A stretch of DNA of 64,000 nucleotides from Glaciozyma antarctica PI12 (lineage: Eukaryota > Basidiomycota > Microbotryomycetes > Kriegeriales > Camptobasidiaceae). This document shows, piece by piece, positions 44,674 through 56,247 of this stretch. The translations under genes were made by a program, and so were the position numbers. Position 1 is the stretch's first letter; every line of letters starts with the position of its first letter. The notes beneath the pieces are model-generated. The model was not told the origin of the DNA and made no database searches. It worked only from the letters and a program-made list of their open reading frames with translations. The DNA lies in the NCBI GenBank assembly GCA_002917775.1, contig KZ627152.1:536641-600640 (forward strand), in the 5' to 3' direction.

Positions 44674-46718
44674 ATGTCTCGCCAAACAGCGAACATGGCC
44701 CCTCCTCGTGCACCAACGCACTACGGCCTCCCAGCGCCCCTGCGGATAGCCTTCATCCACCCCAATCTCGGAATCGGTTCGTCACCACGCTTCCTCCTCA
44801 CCACTTCGAGGGCTGACGACGTGGCGCAGGTGGAGCAGAGCGGCTTGTGGTGGATGCGGCGGTTGGGCTGCAGAAGAGGGGACACTCGGTGGAGATTTTT
44901 ACGAGCTACCACGAGGACGGGAAGGGAGGGAGGAGCTTTGAGGAGACGAGAGATGGTGAGTCCTGCGTTTGAGCTGGAGGACGATTTGCTGGTGGGTGGG
45001 AGGGAGGCGTTGGAGGTGGAGACTGTACGAAACTTCTGGGGAGAGTGGGTGGCCAGGGAGGAGGTGGAGGGGGCCAGGAGCAGGCCTGGCTGCTGACGGA
45101 CGAGATAGCTCGCTCGCCAGCAGGAGGGATCTCTGCGCGACGCTTCTCGTAGTCGTACCGTGTGCGCTGAGCTCTCAGCTAATACTTGCCTCCCTTCGCT
45201 AGGAACTCTCAAGGTCCACGTCCTCGGCGCATCCGTCTTCCCTTCCAGCATCTTTGGCCGCTTCACCATCGTCTGCGCCATCCTCCGCCAGCTCCACCTC
45301 ACCGCCACCTTCACCGTCGCCACTTACCTCTACACCCTCGCCACGATCCCTATCCTCGGTCCTCTCTTCGCCCTCTTCTACACCCCCGTCGACAAGGCCT
45401 TCTCCAGCAGCGCTTCGTGGTCCCCCCTCCGCCAACTCCCTCCTTTTGACGTAGTCGTCGTCGATCAGCTCTCGACTTGCGTCCCCTTCCTACGATGGCT
45501 CGGCGGGAACCGCGTCGTCTTCTACTGCCACTTCCCAGACCTCCTCCTCTCCCCCGGACGCGCCGACGCGCACACTGGAGGACCGATTCCTCGCATGTCG
45601 CTCGGCGGTCAGCTTCGCAGTATGTACAGGATGCCGGTGGATATGATCGAGGCGGCGACGACGGGCGAGGCGGATAAGATCTTGGTCAACTCAGAATTTA
45701 CGGCGCAGGTGTTCGCGAAGACGTTCTTGGAGATGGGAAGGCTACCGCGAGTCGTGTACCCGGCAGTGGACGTGAAGGCTTATGGTGGGAAGGTGGATGT
45801 CAAGAAGGAGGATGCCTGGCTCGTCAGGTGCGTCGCTCGTCGTTGCGTTCTAGGAATAAGAACTGACCCCGTCGTCCTCGCAGCAAACGACCCACTCTCC
45901 TCTCGATCAACCGCTTTGAAGGCAAGAAGGACGTCGCTCTCGCCATCGACGCGTTTTCTCGCGTTCGTGGGGACCACAAGAATCTTCGCCTCATCGTCGC
46001 AGGTACGTCGTTCGGCCTGCATTTCGCGCAGCTCGCTAATCATTCCCTCGCAGGCGGCTACGACCCTCTCCTCCCCGAGAACGTCACGACTCTCACTTCC
46101 CTCCAAGCCTTTGCCACCTCCCTCTCCCTCACCCACTCGACCTTCTCCGCCGCTTCCCTCCCCTCCTCCCCTCTCATCTCCGCCTCCGCCCCTACCACAC
46201 CGCAGGACGTCCTCTTCCTCCTCAACATGTCTTCCTCCCAAAAAGCCCTCCTCCTCTCCTCCTCCTTCCCCGTCATGGCACTCCTCTACACCCCTTCGCA
46301 CGAGCACCTCGGTATCGTCCCGCTCGAAGCTATGGCCTCAGCCATCCCCGTCCTCGCCACCGTCACCGGCGGACCTACCGAGACTATCGTCGATGGCGGA
46401 CTGGGAGACGACGCCGCGGGACTCAAGACGACGGGTTTGTTGCGCGAACCTTCGGGAGAGGTCTGGGCGCAGGCGCTGGGAGAACTGTTGGCGCTGCCTG
46501 AGGCGAGGAGGAAGCGGATGGGGGAGGAGGGGCAGAAGCGCGTGAGGGAGAGGTACTCGGTCGAGAAGCTTGCGGAGGAGCTCGAGAAGGCGTGCAGGGA
46601 CGCGGTCGAGATTCGCGAGGCCATCTTTCAGGAAGCCGGGACGCTCAAGTTTGTCGCGTTCGTCGGGATCTTTGCCACGGTCTTTTCGACGGCGGCGGGA
46701 GCGCTCGCGTTCCTTTGA
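44674..46718 (+). CDS. ALG2: ALG2 alpha-1,3/1,6-mannosyltransferase
   Basis: ALG2 adds the second and third mannoses to the dolichol-linked oligosaccharide at the ER. The GT4 glycosyltransferase fold is evident: [20 protein letters not shown] (intron after LGI), [115 protein letters not shown], and the nucleotide-sugar block [20 protein letters not shown] with [12 protein letters not shown]. Four introns; the second, about 44955-45202, is long for this genome. A C-terminal membrane helix ([18 protein letters not shown]) closes the protein at 46718. Confidence 0.92.
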
Positions 46719-47031
46719 GCAATGTAGAACTGTGCGAAGATCAATTTTCGGGAGCGATAGTTGCGCAGAGAGAAAGGAGCGGGATCAGAGCCTGCAACGA
46801 CGCGGGAGAAGCAGAAATTCGCTTCGATTATGAGTCGTGACAGAAGGACAAGGGATACTAATGTCAACGTGAGCGAGGCAAGAGAGCCAGGTGGGCAGGG
46901 AGGGGAAGTCTGCGGGGGAGAGGGAGGTACGAAAATAAGGGTATCTGTAACCGCGCGCAGGACTATAAGTGGGTGTCCAGCGCTGCGAGGGTTACGGAAC
47001 ATAGAGGGGGGGTTAAGAAAGCGTGAGGAGG
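46719..47031. other. Intergenic region between convergent genes
   Basis: No feature is seen beyond the two 3' flanks. Confidence 0.3.
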
Positions 47032-48764
47032 TTAAGCCTTGGGGGTGCAAGCTCCCTCGCTCGACTGCTCGAAGCCAGTCTGGCACGCGCCTGTCGTCAA
47101 GATCGAGTTAGCGGTTGGTTTGAGGACGACTGCCGAAAGGAGCGTACGGATAACGCAGCCACCACGAAGGCAGGCAGCAGCAGCGACGCCAGGAATGGCG
47201 AGGCAGTCGGTAGCTTCGCCAGACGCGGCGCATCCTCCGCACTGGTTAACGTCGTCGAGACGAATGCACTGCGAAGCCACTTCACGTCAGCTCGACTCTC
47301 TCGCTCAGAACGAAGAAATAGCGCACCTCGTACGCGCCGAAAGGTCCGATGGGGCAGACGCGCTGGCTCTGCGCGCACTGCTCAGGCTCGAAGACGAGCT
47401 CCTCAGCCTGGGCCTCAGGAGTCCTCGCCTTGAGATGAGCGCGCTGCGAAGCTCCAGGAACGACCTTGGTGACGCCGGAGGGAGACCAGGACGAGGAAGC
47501 GCCGTGACGAGTCGAGGAGCCAGTGTGGTGTCCCTGCGACGCGCCGCGGTGAGTCGTGGCGGTGGCGACGGCCTTGACGATGGGAGTAGAGTGGCCGAAG
47601 ATGGGACGGTGGGTGACGGAGGAAGCGGGAGCCCAGATACCGCGGTGCGAAGTCGAGCCGGTGGGCGCGACGCGGGGAGTGGGAGAGGGTCCTTCGTGGA
47701 AGATGGGGCGATCGGTGTGGGCGGGGATGACCTTGGTGTAGCCGTGCGACCACGAGGCGGAGGGTCCGCCGGTGTGGGAAGGACGAACGACCTTGGTGTA
47801 GGCGGGGTGGAACGCGCCCGAGGGACCGGCGGGGACGGGAGCACGCTTCTCGAGCTTGATGCAAGCTACAAGGGGAGTGAGGAAGAATCCCTGAGAGACG
47901 GCAAAGCGAGACTTAGTCGGAGAATCCGAGACGGAAGAAGAAAGGGAGAAGGAACGTACGGCGTCGCAGATGATTCCGCAGGCGACCACCTCCTCGTGGT
48001 TGACGGACAGGCCGAGGAAGTCAGCGTCGCGGGCTACGCAGGAAGCGCGTCCATTATCGACCGAAGGGCAGGCGGTGAAGGGGGCGGAAGTCTGTTGCGA
48101 GAAAGTCGAGTCTCAGTCTGCGGTCACAAACGAGCGAAAGAGGAAACGACGAACGGCCGCACATCCGCACTTGGACTCGCCGTCAACGGTGGTGAAGCCG
48201 ATGGATCCCTTGCCCTCGGCGATGCAGTCCTGGTCGTCGACGACGACCGTGTTGACAACCGTGCGCGGGCACGAACTAGAAGGGTTGATAGATGTGAGCG
48301 ACGATCTTTGCGAGGATCGAGGAGGAGGAATGAACTCACGCTCCACGGCAGGAGACGACACCGCAGGACGCGGAGAAGGAGCCAGTCTCGAGGTTGAGGA
48401 TGGAGTTGCAGACCGACTCGCCGTCCGAGGACGAAGGGCAAGCGGAAAACAAAGGGAGGTTGTCCTGCAATCACCAAGTGCTCGTTAGCCCCATCCTCGC
48501 AGAACGCTCCCTCTCTCCCTCTGGTACGCGTATACGCGCCAAGAGATCACTTACCGACGGGCAACCGCAGTGCGTCTCAATCTCGCCAGTGCTGAGGATG
48601 ACCTGGCCGATTCCGACGAGACCGCCTTGGGAGGAAGACGCTCCTGCGCAGGCCGAGTTGGGGAAGACCGAGGTGGAGAGGGCGAAGCCGTGGACGGAGA
48701 AGGCGAGGAGGGAGAGGGCGAGGAGGGAGAGAGGGGAAAACGAGTGAGGTTGGCGTTGGGCCAT
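47032..48764 (-). CDS. Secreted Cys-rich protein with PriA-like C-terminal domain
   Basis: From ATG 48764 a signal peptide (PLSLLALSLLAFSVHGFALS) precedes several Cys-containing exons in which similar units recur (FSACPSSSDGESVCNSI, FTACPSVDNGRASCVARD, DCIAEGKGSIGFTTVDG). A low-complexity linker follows with repeated YTKV units (AYTKVVRPSHTGG, GYTKVIPAHTDRP) rich in His, Ser and Thr. The C-terminal exons read CASQCIRLDDVNQCGGC, DCLAIPGVAAAACLRGGCVI and ACQTGFEQ, which match the cysteine spacing of fungal PriA-type secreted proteins. About six introns, including one within CVI/RACQ. Its role is unknown; a cell-wall or extracellular location is inferred. Confidence 0.7.
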
Positions 48765-49912
48765 AATGAGTTGGACACGGAAAGGAGAAAGGGAAGAGAG
48801 GGGCGACGACGACGGACTGAGTGTGCTCGAGTTGTTGTGTTGGGAGGCGGATGGAGAGAGAAGGGAGAGGTGTGTCCCGAGAGAGCGAAAGGCTTGAGGC
48901 TGACTACTGGGCGAAACAAGGTTGGTTTCGGTCGCGAAAGACGCGTGGAGGGAAAAGTTGAAGGACAAGTGTCGACGATCCTCATTCCGGGAGCTTGGAA
49001 CGCGTTTTCGGCTCTAATTGTCGTCGCGTCCTTCGCTGCCGACCTGCGTCTCCTCCCGTTCTTCCTCACTTTCCTGGAGCAGTACTGCTCCAACGCCACA
49101 CTCCACCAGCAGTTCAAGCTCGCGAGGACCTTAGCAGGTTGGGCTTTAAATCGCCTCGATTGAATCAATTTTGCCTCATTGTGACCCACGGCGTCTCCGA
49201 ACGTCCTGGAAGCACCTGGTACACACAGCATAAGCAAGCAGGATTACGAGCAGAAGTAGAGCGAGGCTACAAAAGCCACGTCTGGCCAGATCCATCGTAG
49301 CCGCAACCTTGAAAGAACGCGCAAGAGGACGCGCCGAAACAAGTCTGCCGATCTTCGTGATTGCCGCGAGCAGGCTGGGCGCGTTTCCAGGTGGTGGTGG
49401 TTGTCGTTCCTTCCCGTGTGTATCTGCGTGCGCGAGACGGTCAGTCAAGCCTCGAAGGGGCCTGCTGGAAGGTCAGAGCAACCCTCCCCAAGTTCCGAGC
49501 GCGACGGGCTGAGATCTGCTTCCGTGGCTAGTAGGCCAGTAGGCCTGACCCTCCTCAGCACGTGCAGTTCATCGCTCGCAACGGAGCACGACTTGTTGGC
49601 TCGCGACGACGGGACTTGCGGTGTTGGCCGATGGATCGTACCTCGATTGGAGCCACCGCGCGCTCCGAGCCTAAGGCTCTTCTCCTGCTCTTGCGCGAGC
49701 TGAGTGGCGCGGGGGAAGCTGAGCAGTCCGCGTGTGCTGTTCTGGGAGCAGAGGTGGTGGCAGGAACGAAGGAGGGAGACCTCGACTCAGCCCTGAACCT
49801 TCGAGGGCTGCACGAACCTCTTCAGCGTGTCGTCGCCCAGCTTGCTCTTCCTCCGCCACTCCGCTCTCACTTTCGACTCTCCTTCTTCCTTCCAGCTCCA
49901 CTTAGAGGACCA
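48765..49912. other. Intergenic region, no supported gene
   Basis: The first ~300 bp are the likely promoter of the PriA-like gene. Open frames in 49000-49900 on both strands are Arg/Ser/Leu-rich, have no consistent splice structure and match no family I recognise. Confidence 0.35.
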
Positions 49913-51936
49913 TGCGACACTCGACTAGTCCGCCGTCGCCCTCAGCTTCCCCGCTCGAAGCTCGTCCAACGGTATCGATCCTGTCCCTCCCAACTTCGAT
50001 GCGCGGATGGAGCGTCTCCAGCAAGGAGGACCGTTCGCAGGGGGATACAGAACGCACGCATGCTCGGAAGAGTACGCCCGAGGAGCTGCGGGGGGAGGTG
50101 GAGAGGCTGAAGTGGGTAACGCCACTCCAGAGTGTCGAGGTTGTTGGTGGCGAAAGGTGAGTTAAGCGCGAGCAGGGGAGGGTGGAGCTGACTGGTGCGC
50201 GTTTTGTATAGCTCTAGCAACTGGCCTGGAGTGGAGTACGCTCAACGTCGTCCTCTCGCGGTCCCTCCTCTCGAAGCCAGCAGCCCGACCCCGCGCTCGA
50301 CCTTGCTCTCCCACTCGACAAACTCGACAAGTCGTTGGAGAATCGCAACCGGACTACCTTGAAGACTGCGAGATGGTCGACCAGCAGCCTAGTTCCGACT
50401 CTGGAACCATCGAGGACGCAGACGACGTACTCGAGCCTTGGACTCCTTCTCCCTCACCACCACCCACGCAGCTCCCTCTCGCCTACTACCGATCCACCCG
50501 TACCTCATCGACTCCTCTGACTCCCTTCCTAGTCCTCTTCGTCCCGACCTCCTCTCTCTCGCAGAAGCCTCGACCTCGACCCCAACTCCTCGACCGCATC
50601 CTCGAACGAGAACTCCTCGGTCCCGCACCTCAGCTTCCCCTCCCGTACCTCTCTGGATCGACCAACTTTCCTTCAGGATCTATCCCACTCACTTTCTTCC
50701 CTTCCCTCGGTCCCTCGTTGACTCCACGCCCGACGCTCGCCACCTTTCTCGCCGGCTCTCCCTCGACCATCGCACGCGCTCTCGCAGTCAAGCGAATGTC
50801 GACCCTCGAATCGCGCTTCAAGGTCTGGCGCGGCAAAGTTCCTTGCGCGATCGACAGCGTGCCGAGGCTGAGGGAGGTTGTTCTCGGGTGGCTCCACGGC
50901 GTGAGTTTCGTGTCCTTTCAGATCTGGAGATGGAAGCTGACGTTTCGTGCAGTATGACCCTACCGAGTGGAACCCTTCGTCTCTCGAATCCAGCTACCTC
51001 GCTTCAGTCCTCTTCTCGTTCTACTGGGCCGACGCTCCTCACTCTCCCCCCGTCGCCACCGCGATTCTCCGCCGACACGCCTTCACCGCAGCTGTCGCCT
51101 GCCTCACTCTCGCCATCAAGGTCCGTCTCGTTCCTTTCTCCCCTCGCAGGTCTTACCTTTTCTCCCCGAACGCGCAACAGTGGCTCAACGATTTTACGGC
51201 GCCCAACTACGCCGTCTCTCTCGAGTCCTTTGCGCGCCACGCTCCCATCCAGATCTCGCCTCGTCAAATCATCGTTCGTCCCTTTCTCCTTTCGCTAACC
51301 TCGACGCGCACTTCCTTCGCATCTTCTCTCTCGCATCTCGCAGGACGCCGAACGATCGATCCTTCGCACTCCGTCCCTCTACTACGCCATCCCTACGACG
51401 CCTTACGATGTCCTCTACGAGCTCGAGCGTGCAGTCCCTTACATCGAGGCCTTCAAGATCGAGCGACGCAAGGAATGGCGCGAGATCTTCGAAGTGTTCG
51501 AGTATTCGCTGCGCCTCGCGACGAGCAGTACGTCCCTCCCTCCTCTCTCCTCTCGCTAGCTCATGCTTCGTCGCAGGCCAATCCTTCCTCGCCGTCCAGC
51601 CTACTCTCCTCGCTCTGGCAGCTCTCGTCGTCGCTATTCGCTCTCTCGACCCCTCGTCTCCTCCCTCCTCGCAGCTCGACTTCCCAACTCCCTCGCAGCT
51701 CGACATCCCCTACTTCTCCTCGATTCCTATGGACGAAGAAGATGACGAACGCTGGGACTGGGTGGAGGAAGTCGTTAGGATTGAGAAGGCGGTGGTGGCG
51801 GGGTCGAGGGAGGTGTTGGGGTTGAGCAAGGCGCGTTCTTGCTTTGCGTTCGGACTGAAGGAGGGAAGCTGATGAATAAGTGCAGGGTGAGGTGGAGAGG
51901 TGTGTGGAGTGGCTAGAGGGGCTCGAGGGGGAATGA
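49913..51936 (+). CDS. Cyclin-like protein (start uncertain)
   Basis: The C-terminal half reads as a cyclin fold: VPRLREVVLGWLHG, SSYLASVLFSFYWADAP, TAAVACLTLAIK, then after a 60-nt intron candidate WLNDFTAPNYAVSLESFA, ISPRQIIDAERSILRT and TPYDVLYELERAVPYIEAFK, with a second helical repeat (FLAVQPTLLALAALVVAIRS). The TLAIK-WLND junction is the usual cyclin-box core. Upstream residues are Ser/Pro-rich (SSDSGTIEDADDVLEPWTP), and the first exon, possibly from ATG 49913 with an intron near 50158-50211, is uncertain. The last intron (51831-51885) appears to use a GC-AG pair. Partner kinase unknown. Confidence 0.55.
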
Positions 51937-52493
51937 GGATTCTGCATTGCATAGGTTTCGTTGCTTTCTCTTCGACGAGAGTGGGAGTTCTGCTCTTTGA
52001 AGTGAAGCCTGCTCTTCTGCTCACAGCTTCGGTGCCGGCAGGCGCAGCAACGCCGTATCTGCCTGCCGGCTACATCCCTCGCGTCCGGAAGTCTGGCTGA
52101 ATCACAACGTGCGAGGTGCGCAAACCTGTTCGATTGCGCCGCACTCGCCACACTGCTTGTCGCCGCTACAAGTTGAGGCTGTGCAGCTCAAGTGCCGTCA
52201 ATCTCGTGCTCAGCGAGGAGCGAGGCCTGACTGGATCTGAGCTCGCTGAAGAGCCGTCTGCAGCTTCGGTTGTGAATTGTGGATGCTGTCGAGCCGCTAG
52301 CAGTAATGGATTTGGTACGGTCTGATCGTCGATGCGCAAGTGAGTCGCGATGCGAACTGTACGACAGGCGATCCAGCTCCTCCTTGCTGGCTCGCTCGTT
52401 CGCTCGCTCGATACCTCGCCACCTCGCACTCTCGCAGCTCGCCTGCTCTCCATCCGTTCTACTTTATCTTCGACCCAAAACCCGTGATTACAA

Positions 52494-52504
52494 CCCCCCC
52501 CCCC
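52494..52504. repeat. Poly-C run of 11
   Basis: Direct observation; length may be unreliable. Confidence 0.85.
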
Positions 52505-52600
52505 GGTACCCCTCCTCCGTCGTCCTCCTCTGCCGCCGAGACCTGTGAGATCACGATCGTCAGCGTTGTTGCTCGCGCCCAAGACTGGAGTTAAGTAGAC

Positions 52601-52950
52601 TCCATCAGAAGCTTCTGAGTTCCTCAAAAGGTGCTCATAAGCTCCTCGGGCAATACATGCCATGCTCATCATTTGGAAGAAAGAAGGGATTGAGGGGACG
52701 CACTTGGGCTGAGCAGGTCTCCGCGCCAGAGGAGCGAAGCTTGAAGCGCTGATGACCTGTAGCGTAAGTGAAGTATCAGCGTGGAAGGCGAAAGGAAGGG
52801 AAGGAGGGAGCGCGTGCGGTCTCCAGCTGCGAGCTCGCTCCCGAGATCTGCGCCGCGCCGAAGTGTGTCAGTTGAGCTCGACGGATCGGCTGAAGCTGCG
52901 CTAGATCCATCAGTCACTCGGAATTCCTCAAAAGAGCACAGGCTCTTCGG
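52601..52950. repeat. Diverged direct duplication
   Basis: Segment 52601-52649 and segment 52906-52950 share TCCATCAG, then TTCCTCAAAAG, then GCTC and CTCGG/CTTCGG in the same order and spacing, about 305 bp apart in direct orientation. They look like old copies of one sequence rather than chance. Confidence 0.45.
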
Positions 52951-54489
52951 TTGGATCCACTGGAGAGGTTTGGATGCATCATGTGGAGCGGGCGGGAGGT
53001 GCGAGAATTGGAACGGAGAACGCACCTGGTTTGGTGTGTGATCGATCGTCGGCGCTCGGGGAGTAGTACTGCATACGACACTCGTTAACGAGCTCAGCGA
53101 CAGACGGAGGTTGCGAGCGGATCAGCAAGGGCTTGGCTTCGTCGACAGTGCTCCCTGCTCTGAGCGGAGTGCTGGGCGCGATCCGAGTTGGATTGTAGTG
53201 CTGTAATCATCTCCGGTGATACCTGGGAGGAGAATTGCCTTGTGGAGGAGAGATTGGGGTCACCGGAGGAGCGCGCTCGGAGAATCTGGAGAGGGGGGTC
53301 AGCAAGGTAGGCTGGAGAGGGGGGCTGAGGCTCGGCTCGCTCGCTAGCTGCCTCAGCAGGGGCGCAAAAGCGGTGTGACCGTGTGGCTGGGAGCCCTCAC
53401 CTGGTTCAAGGCAAAGCCACTCCAAGGGAGCCTCGGTGAGAGCGGCGCCAAGTGCTTCGAGCTTGCGGCGCACGAGACTGGTCGGCGGTGTTGAGGCTCG
53501 AGCAGCGTTTGAGCGGACCGAGGTAGTGGAAGGTGGCGGGAGTTGCTCAAGGAGGAGAGCGAGGGAGAGGGTTCAGATTCAGTTGGGGCCAGGATAGCAG
53601 TGCCTCGTCGCGCTCCCTCGGTCACTTGCGGCCCACCAGCAAGGTTACGGCCTCTAGTACGTCTGATATAGTTTAGCGTTTCAAAAACGTCTCGCAAGAG
53701 GAAACTTTGACTGCGGGAGAGGGAGCTCGTATCTCGCTCACAGTGTCTACTCAACAGCTGTCTGGCCACCTTGCTGCTTGATTGGCGTCTGATAGAGGCG
53801 TTTGAGAAAGTTTTTTTCTGGCCTTTGTACAGTAGAGAGGTTGGTGCAAAATGGGAATTCTCGCTGCCGAGGAGAAAAGGTGCAAGGATCTCTCGCAAAA
53901 TCTCTTGCTCTGGGCCCCCTTGCAATCACTTTGAACGCTGTGGTCTTCCTTTCCTCTTGCAGGACTCTCCAATACGCAAGCAAGCAGATTAGAGCCGGCG
54001 CGTTCTGGACGGGTGCGTAGCTTCTCCTCCTGGTCTCTCCCCATCAACCTCTCGACCTTCCTCCCCACTCCCTCACTCCCCCCTCAGACTCGATTCTCTG
54101 TTACTCCTCGAGAGAAGCACCTCAATTCGCCCTCGCCAGACTCCCGCCTTCGCCTGCTCGCTTCCTCGTCCCCCTCGCCCTGCGCTGGGACTGTCGTTCC
54201 TGCAATGGGGCTCGGACCCCGACCGCTCAATTTGCGGCTCTGCTATGGCCTGGCTGCTGACGCTGAACTGGTCAGTGAGCACATGGCGAGTGGTACGAGA
54301 TGTGGGGTAGGCTCGCGAGTACCTGACTGGAGATTCAAAGTCGGGTTGTTTGTGCAAGACCCTTGTCTCACTCTAACTCTGCTGCGTCCCCCTCGTTCTG
54401 AACGCTCACCCACCGCACCGACAGAAAAGAGCACGATTTCCCTCACTCCCTGCTCCTTCCTCGTCTTTCATCCGATCGAGAAAAAAGAT

Positions 54490-54570
54490 TCTCAGTGAGG
54501 GGCTCGAACCCTCGACCGCCTGTTTGACATCAGTATTAGACAGGTGCGCTACCAACTGTGCCAACCGAGA
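54490..54570 (-). tRNA. tRNA-Ile (anticodon AAT) with a short intron
   Basis: On the minus strand the acceptor stem TCTCGGT pairs with ACTGAGA (one G-T wobble), the D arm contains AGTTGGTA, the anticodon stem is CCTGT/ACAGG and the T arm is GAGGG-TTCGAGC-CCCTC. The anticodon loop is 16 nt (CTAATACTGATGTCAA); removing nine bases after position 37 leaves CTAATAA, the standard tRNA-Ile(AAT) loop. The D stem has one mismatch (GCAC/GCGC). Confidence 0.75.
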
Positions 54571-54611
54571 CTTTATTGGTGATCATTACTTTGGAAACGG
54601 CCATATTGAAT

Positions 54612-54887
54612 AATTGCAGCTTGCTTCTGGACGACTCCGAGGAGGACGAGGACGAGGCGGAGGTGTTTGTTCGGCGGCAGAAGGCTATTGAGATGGCGAA
54701 GGCGAGCCTAGCTCGGGTGGACGATGCGCTCAACGAGGCGATCACAGGGGGTGTGAGGTTGATCGACGACTACAGCAAGAGGTTGGGAGCTCTGGCCCGC
54801 ATGGCGACGTCGAAGAAGGTTGGAGGCGGAGGTCAAGAGAGGGAAGAAAGGGAAGCAAGGGAAGAAAAGAAGGAGAACGTTGGCTGA
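54612..54887 (+). CDS. Orphan coding fragment next to the tRNA
   Basis: After an acceptor-like TTGCAG the frame reads LLLDDSEEDEDEAEVFVRRQ and a helical stretch (ALNEAITGGVRLIDDYSKRL), ending in a charged tail (EREEREAREEKKENVG) with TGA at 54885-54887. No start or upstream exon is visible, because the tRNA gene lies directly upstream. ATG 54693 (MAKASLARVDDALNEA) could start a short protein. It may be the 3' remnant of a gene. No family recognised. Confidence 0.35.
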   Translation, partial: NCSLLLDDSEEDEDEAEVFVRRQKAIEMAKASLARVDDALNEAITGGVRLIDDYSKRLGALARMATSKKVGGGGQEREEREAREEKKENVG

Positions 54888-55753
54888 GGTCGGCAACCTG
54901 GGAATGAGGTAGAACCGTTGGTGTCTGTCGAAGAGAGGGAACGGCGTCTGTTGTGGAGGAAGGAGAGCGGAGGCCTGAGTCCGAAAATGAAAAGTAACGC
55001 CTAGCCTCCGTTAGGCCGCGAAATTAAAACTGCCGCCAGCTCGGGGGGCGCGCTGCGGAAGGTACGTCGTGTTTCGCTTCTCGAGCTGTGCGAATCGACG
55101 CTGATCCTCGAGTCGCAGGGAGATTGCTGCAATACAGATCTGCGAATTATGTTCTCTAGGATGTAGCCAAAATCGAGGAGGGGGAGGAGACGTCGGTCGT
55201 GGAGGACTCCGCTCGATCGGGAGCAAGCGAGAGAGGAGGGAGTTCTGGACTGCTTGTAAGGGCAGTACCAACGATTGAGTGCGCGCAGGACGTCGAGGGA
55301 GGGTTGAAGGAAGGGAGGACAGGGACTGCAAGAACTGCGCCCTTTGCCTACGGAGAGGGAGGATGGGAGGCCAGTTACGTCTTCCTCACGCTCTCGTTGC
55401 AGCCTAGCTGACGAGAACCTCAGGAATCCAAACACACACCTTGGTCCTGTCCTTGCTGCCGCTCTAGTGTTGGCTCTTTAACCCAGAGCCTTCCAGGGAC
55501 GCCTCGGGACTGAGCACTTTGAACGCGTTCTTCGCATTCTGAAGGCGTTTCGGGGCTTCCTAATACTGCTGGGGACTCCTACAACTCACCGAGTGGGCGG
55601 TGGAGTGCTACATGCACGCGGAACTGCTTTGTTGATTGTGACGAGGCGGAGGGTCGGAGGGTCGGTGCGCGACTGCAACTTAGTTTTCGGGGACTCGCTC
55701 TCCTCTCTGTCCTTCCTCCCACTCACTCACGCACTCGCTCATCCCCCCCCTCG
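54888..55753. other. Intergenic region
   Basis: No gene is supported; frames on both strands are short and without recognisable motifs. Confidence 0.3.
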
Positions 55754-56111
55754 ATGCTCAACATCTCCAGCTCCTCAGCCAAGGGCAAGGCGAAAACCGA
55801 CGCTCCCCCGCGCAACCGCCTCACCATGAGCGCCTTTCGGTCGGCGCACAAGTTCCTCCCTCGCTTCGGGATGTACCAGCGCCGCTCCAGTGAGTGGCTA
55901 CCACTCGACCATCTCACCTCGCAGGGACTGACTACTCTCCCCGCCTCTCGCAGCGCCGTCGACGAGTGAGATCCCACCCCGGCTTTGGTCTCAGAACGCC
56001 ACTCACTCACGCGTTTTCAACACCCTCCACCGCAACCGGGTCTGCTCCCAGCCTCGAGAGCAGCCCGGCTTGCTCATCTCGCTTCTCCCTCTCCCTTCTC
56101 CAGATGATTAA
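55754..56111 (+). CDS. Small hypothetical protein
   Basis: ATG 55754 opens MLNISSSSAKGKAKTDAPPR, then AFRSAHKFLPRFGMYQRRS; a phase-1 intron (donor GTGAGT at about 55890, acceptor TCTCGCAG at about 55954) joins to TSEIPPRLWSQNATHSRVFN and a stop at 56109-56111. About 97 residues, basic, no signal peptide or known motif. Coding status rests on splice signals and the open spliced frame only. Confidence 0.35.
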
Positions 56112-56247
56112 GAATACACCAGATCAATCATCCACACTGCTTCTACTTGCTTCCGGGGTCCGGAAATTTTGACCTCAAACCCAGTGAGAAGCTCTGAAAT
56201 AATACTCACAAAGTCACAAAGGAGAGAACACATTCCGAGTGACTCGT

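Larger units (their letters stand above)
51937..54489. other. Gene-poor region with a diverged duplication
   Basis: No complete gene is supported in 2.5 kb. Minus-strand exon-like pieces occur (52669-53025, with a GTGCGT donor-like site near 53017 and an acceptor near 52966) but no start or family can be named. Two similar segments lie at 52601-52649 and 52906-52950, and an 11-bp C run lies at 52494-52504. Confidence 0.4.

Noticed and set aside
51937-56247. Transposon or retroelement
   Set aside because: The gene-poor stretch and duplication were checked for polymerase, integrase or transposase motifs and terminal repeats; none was recognisable by eye.
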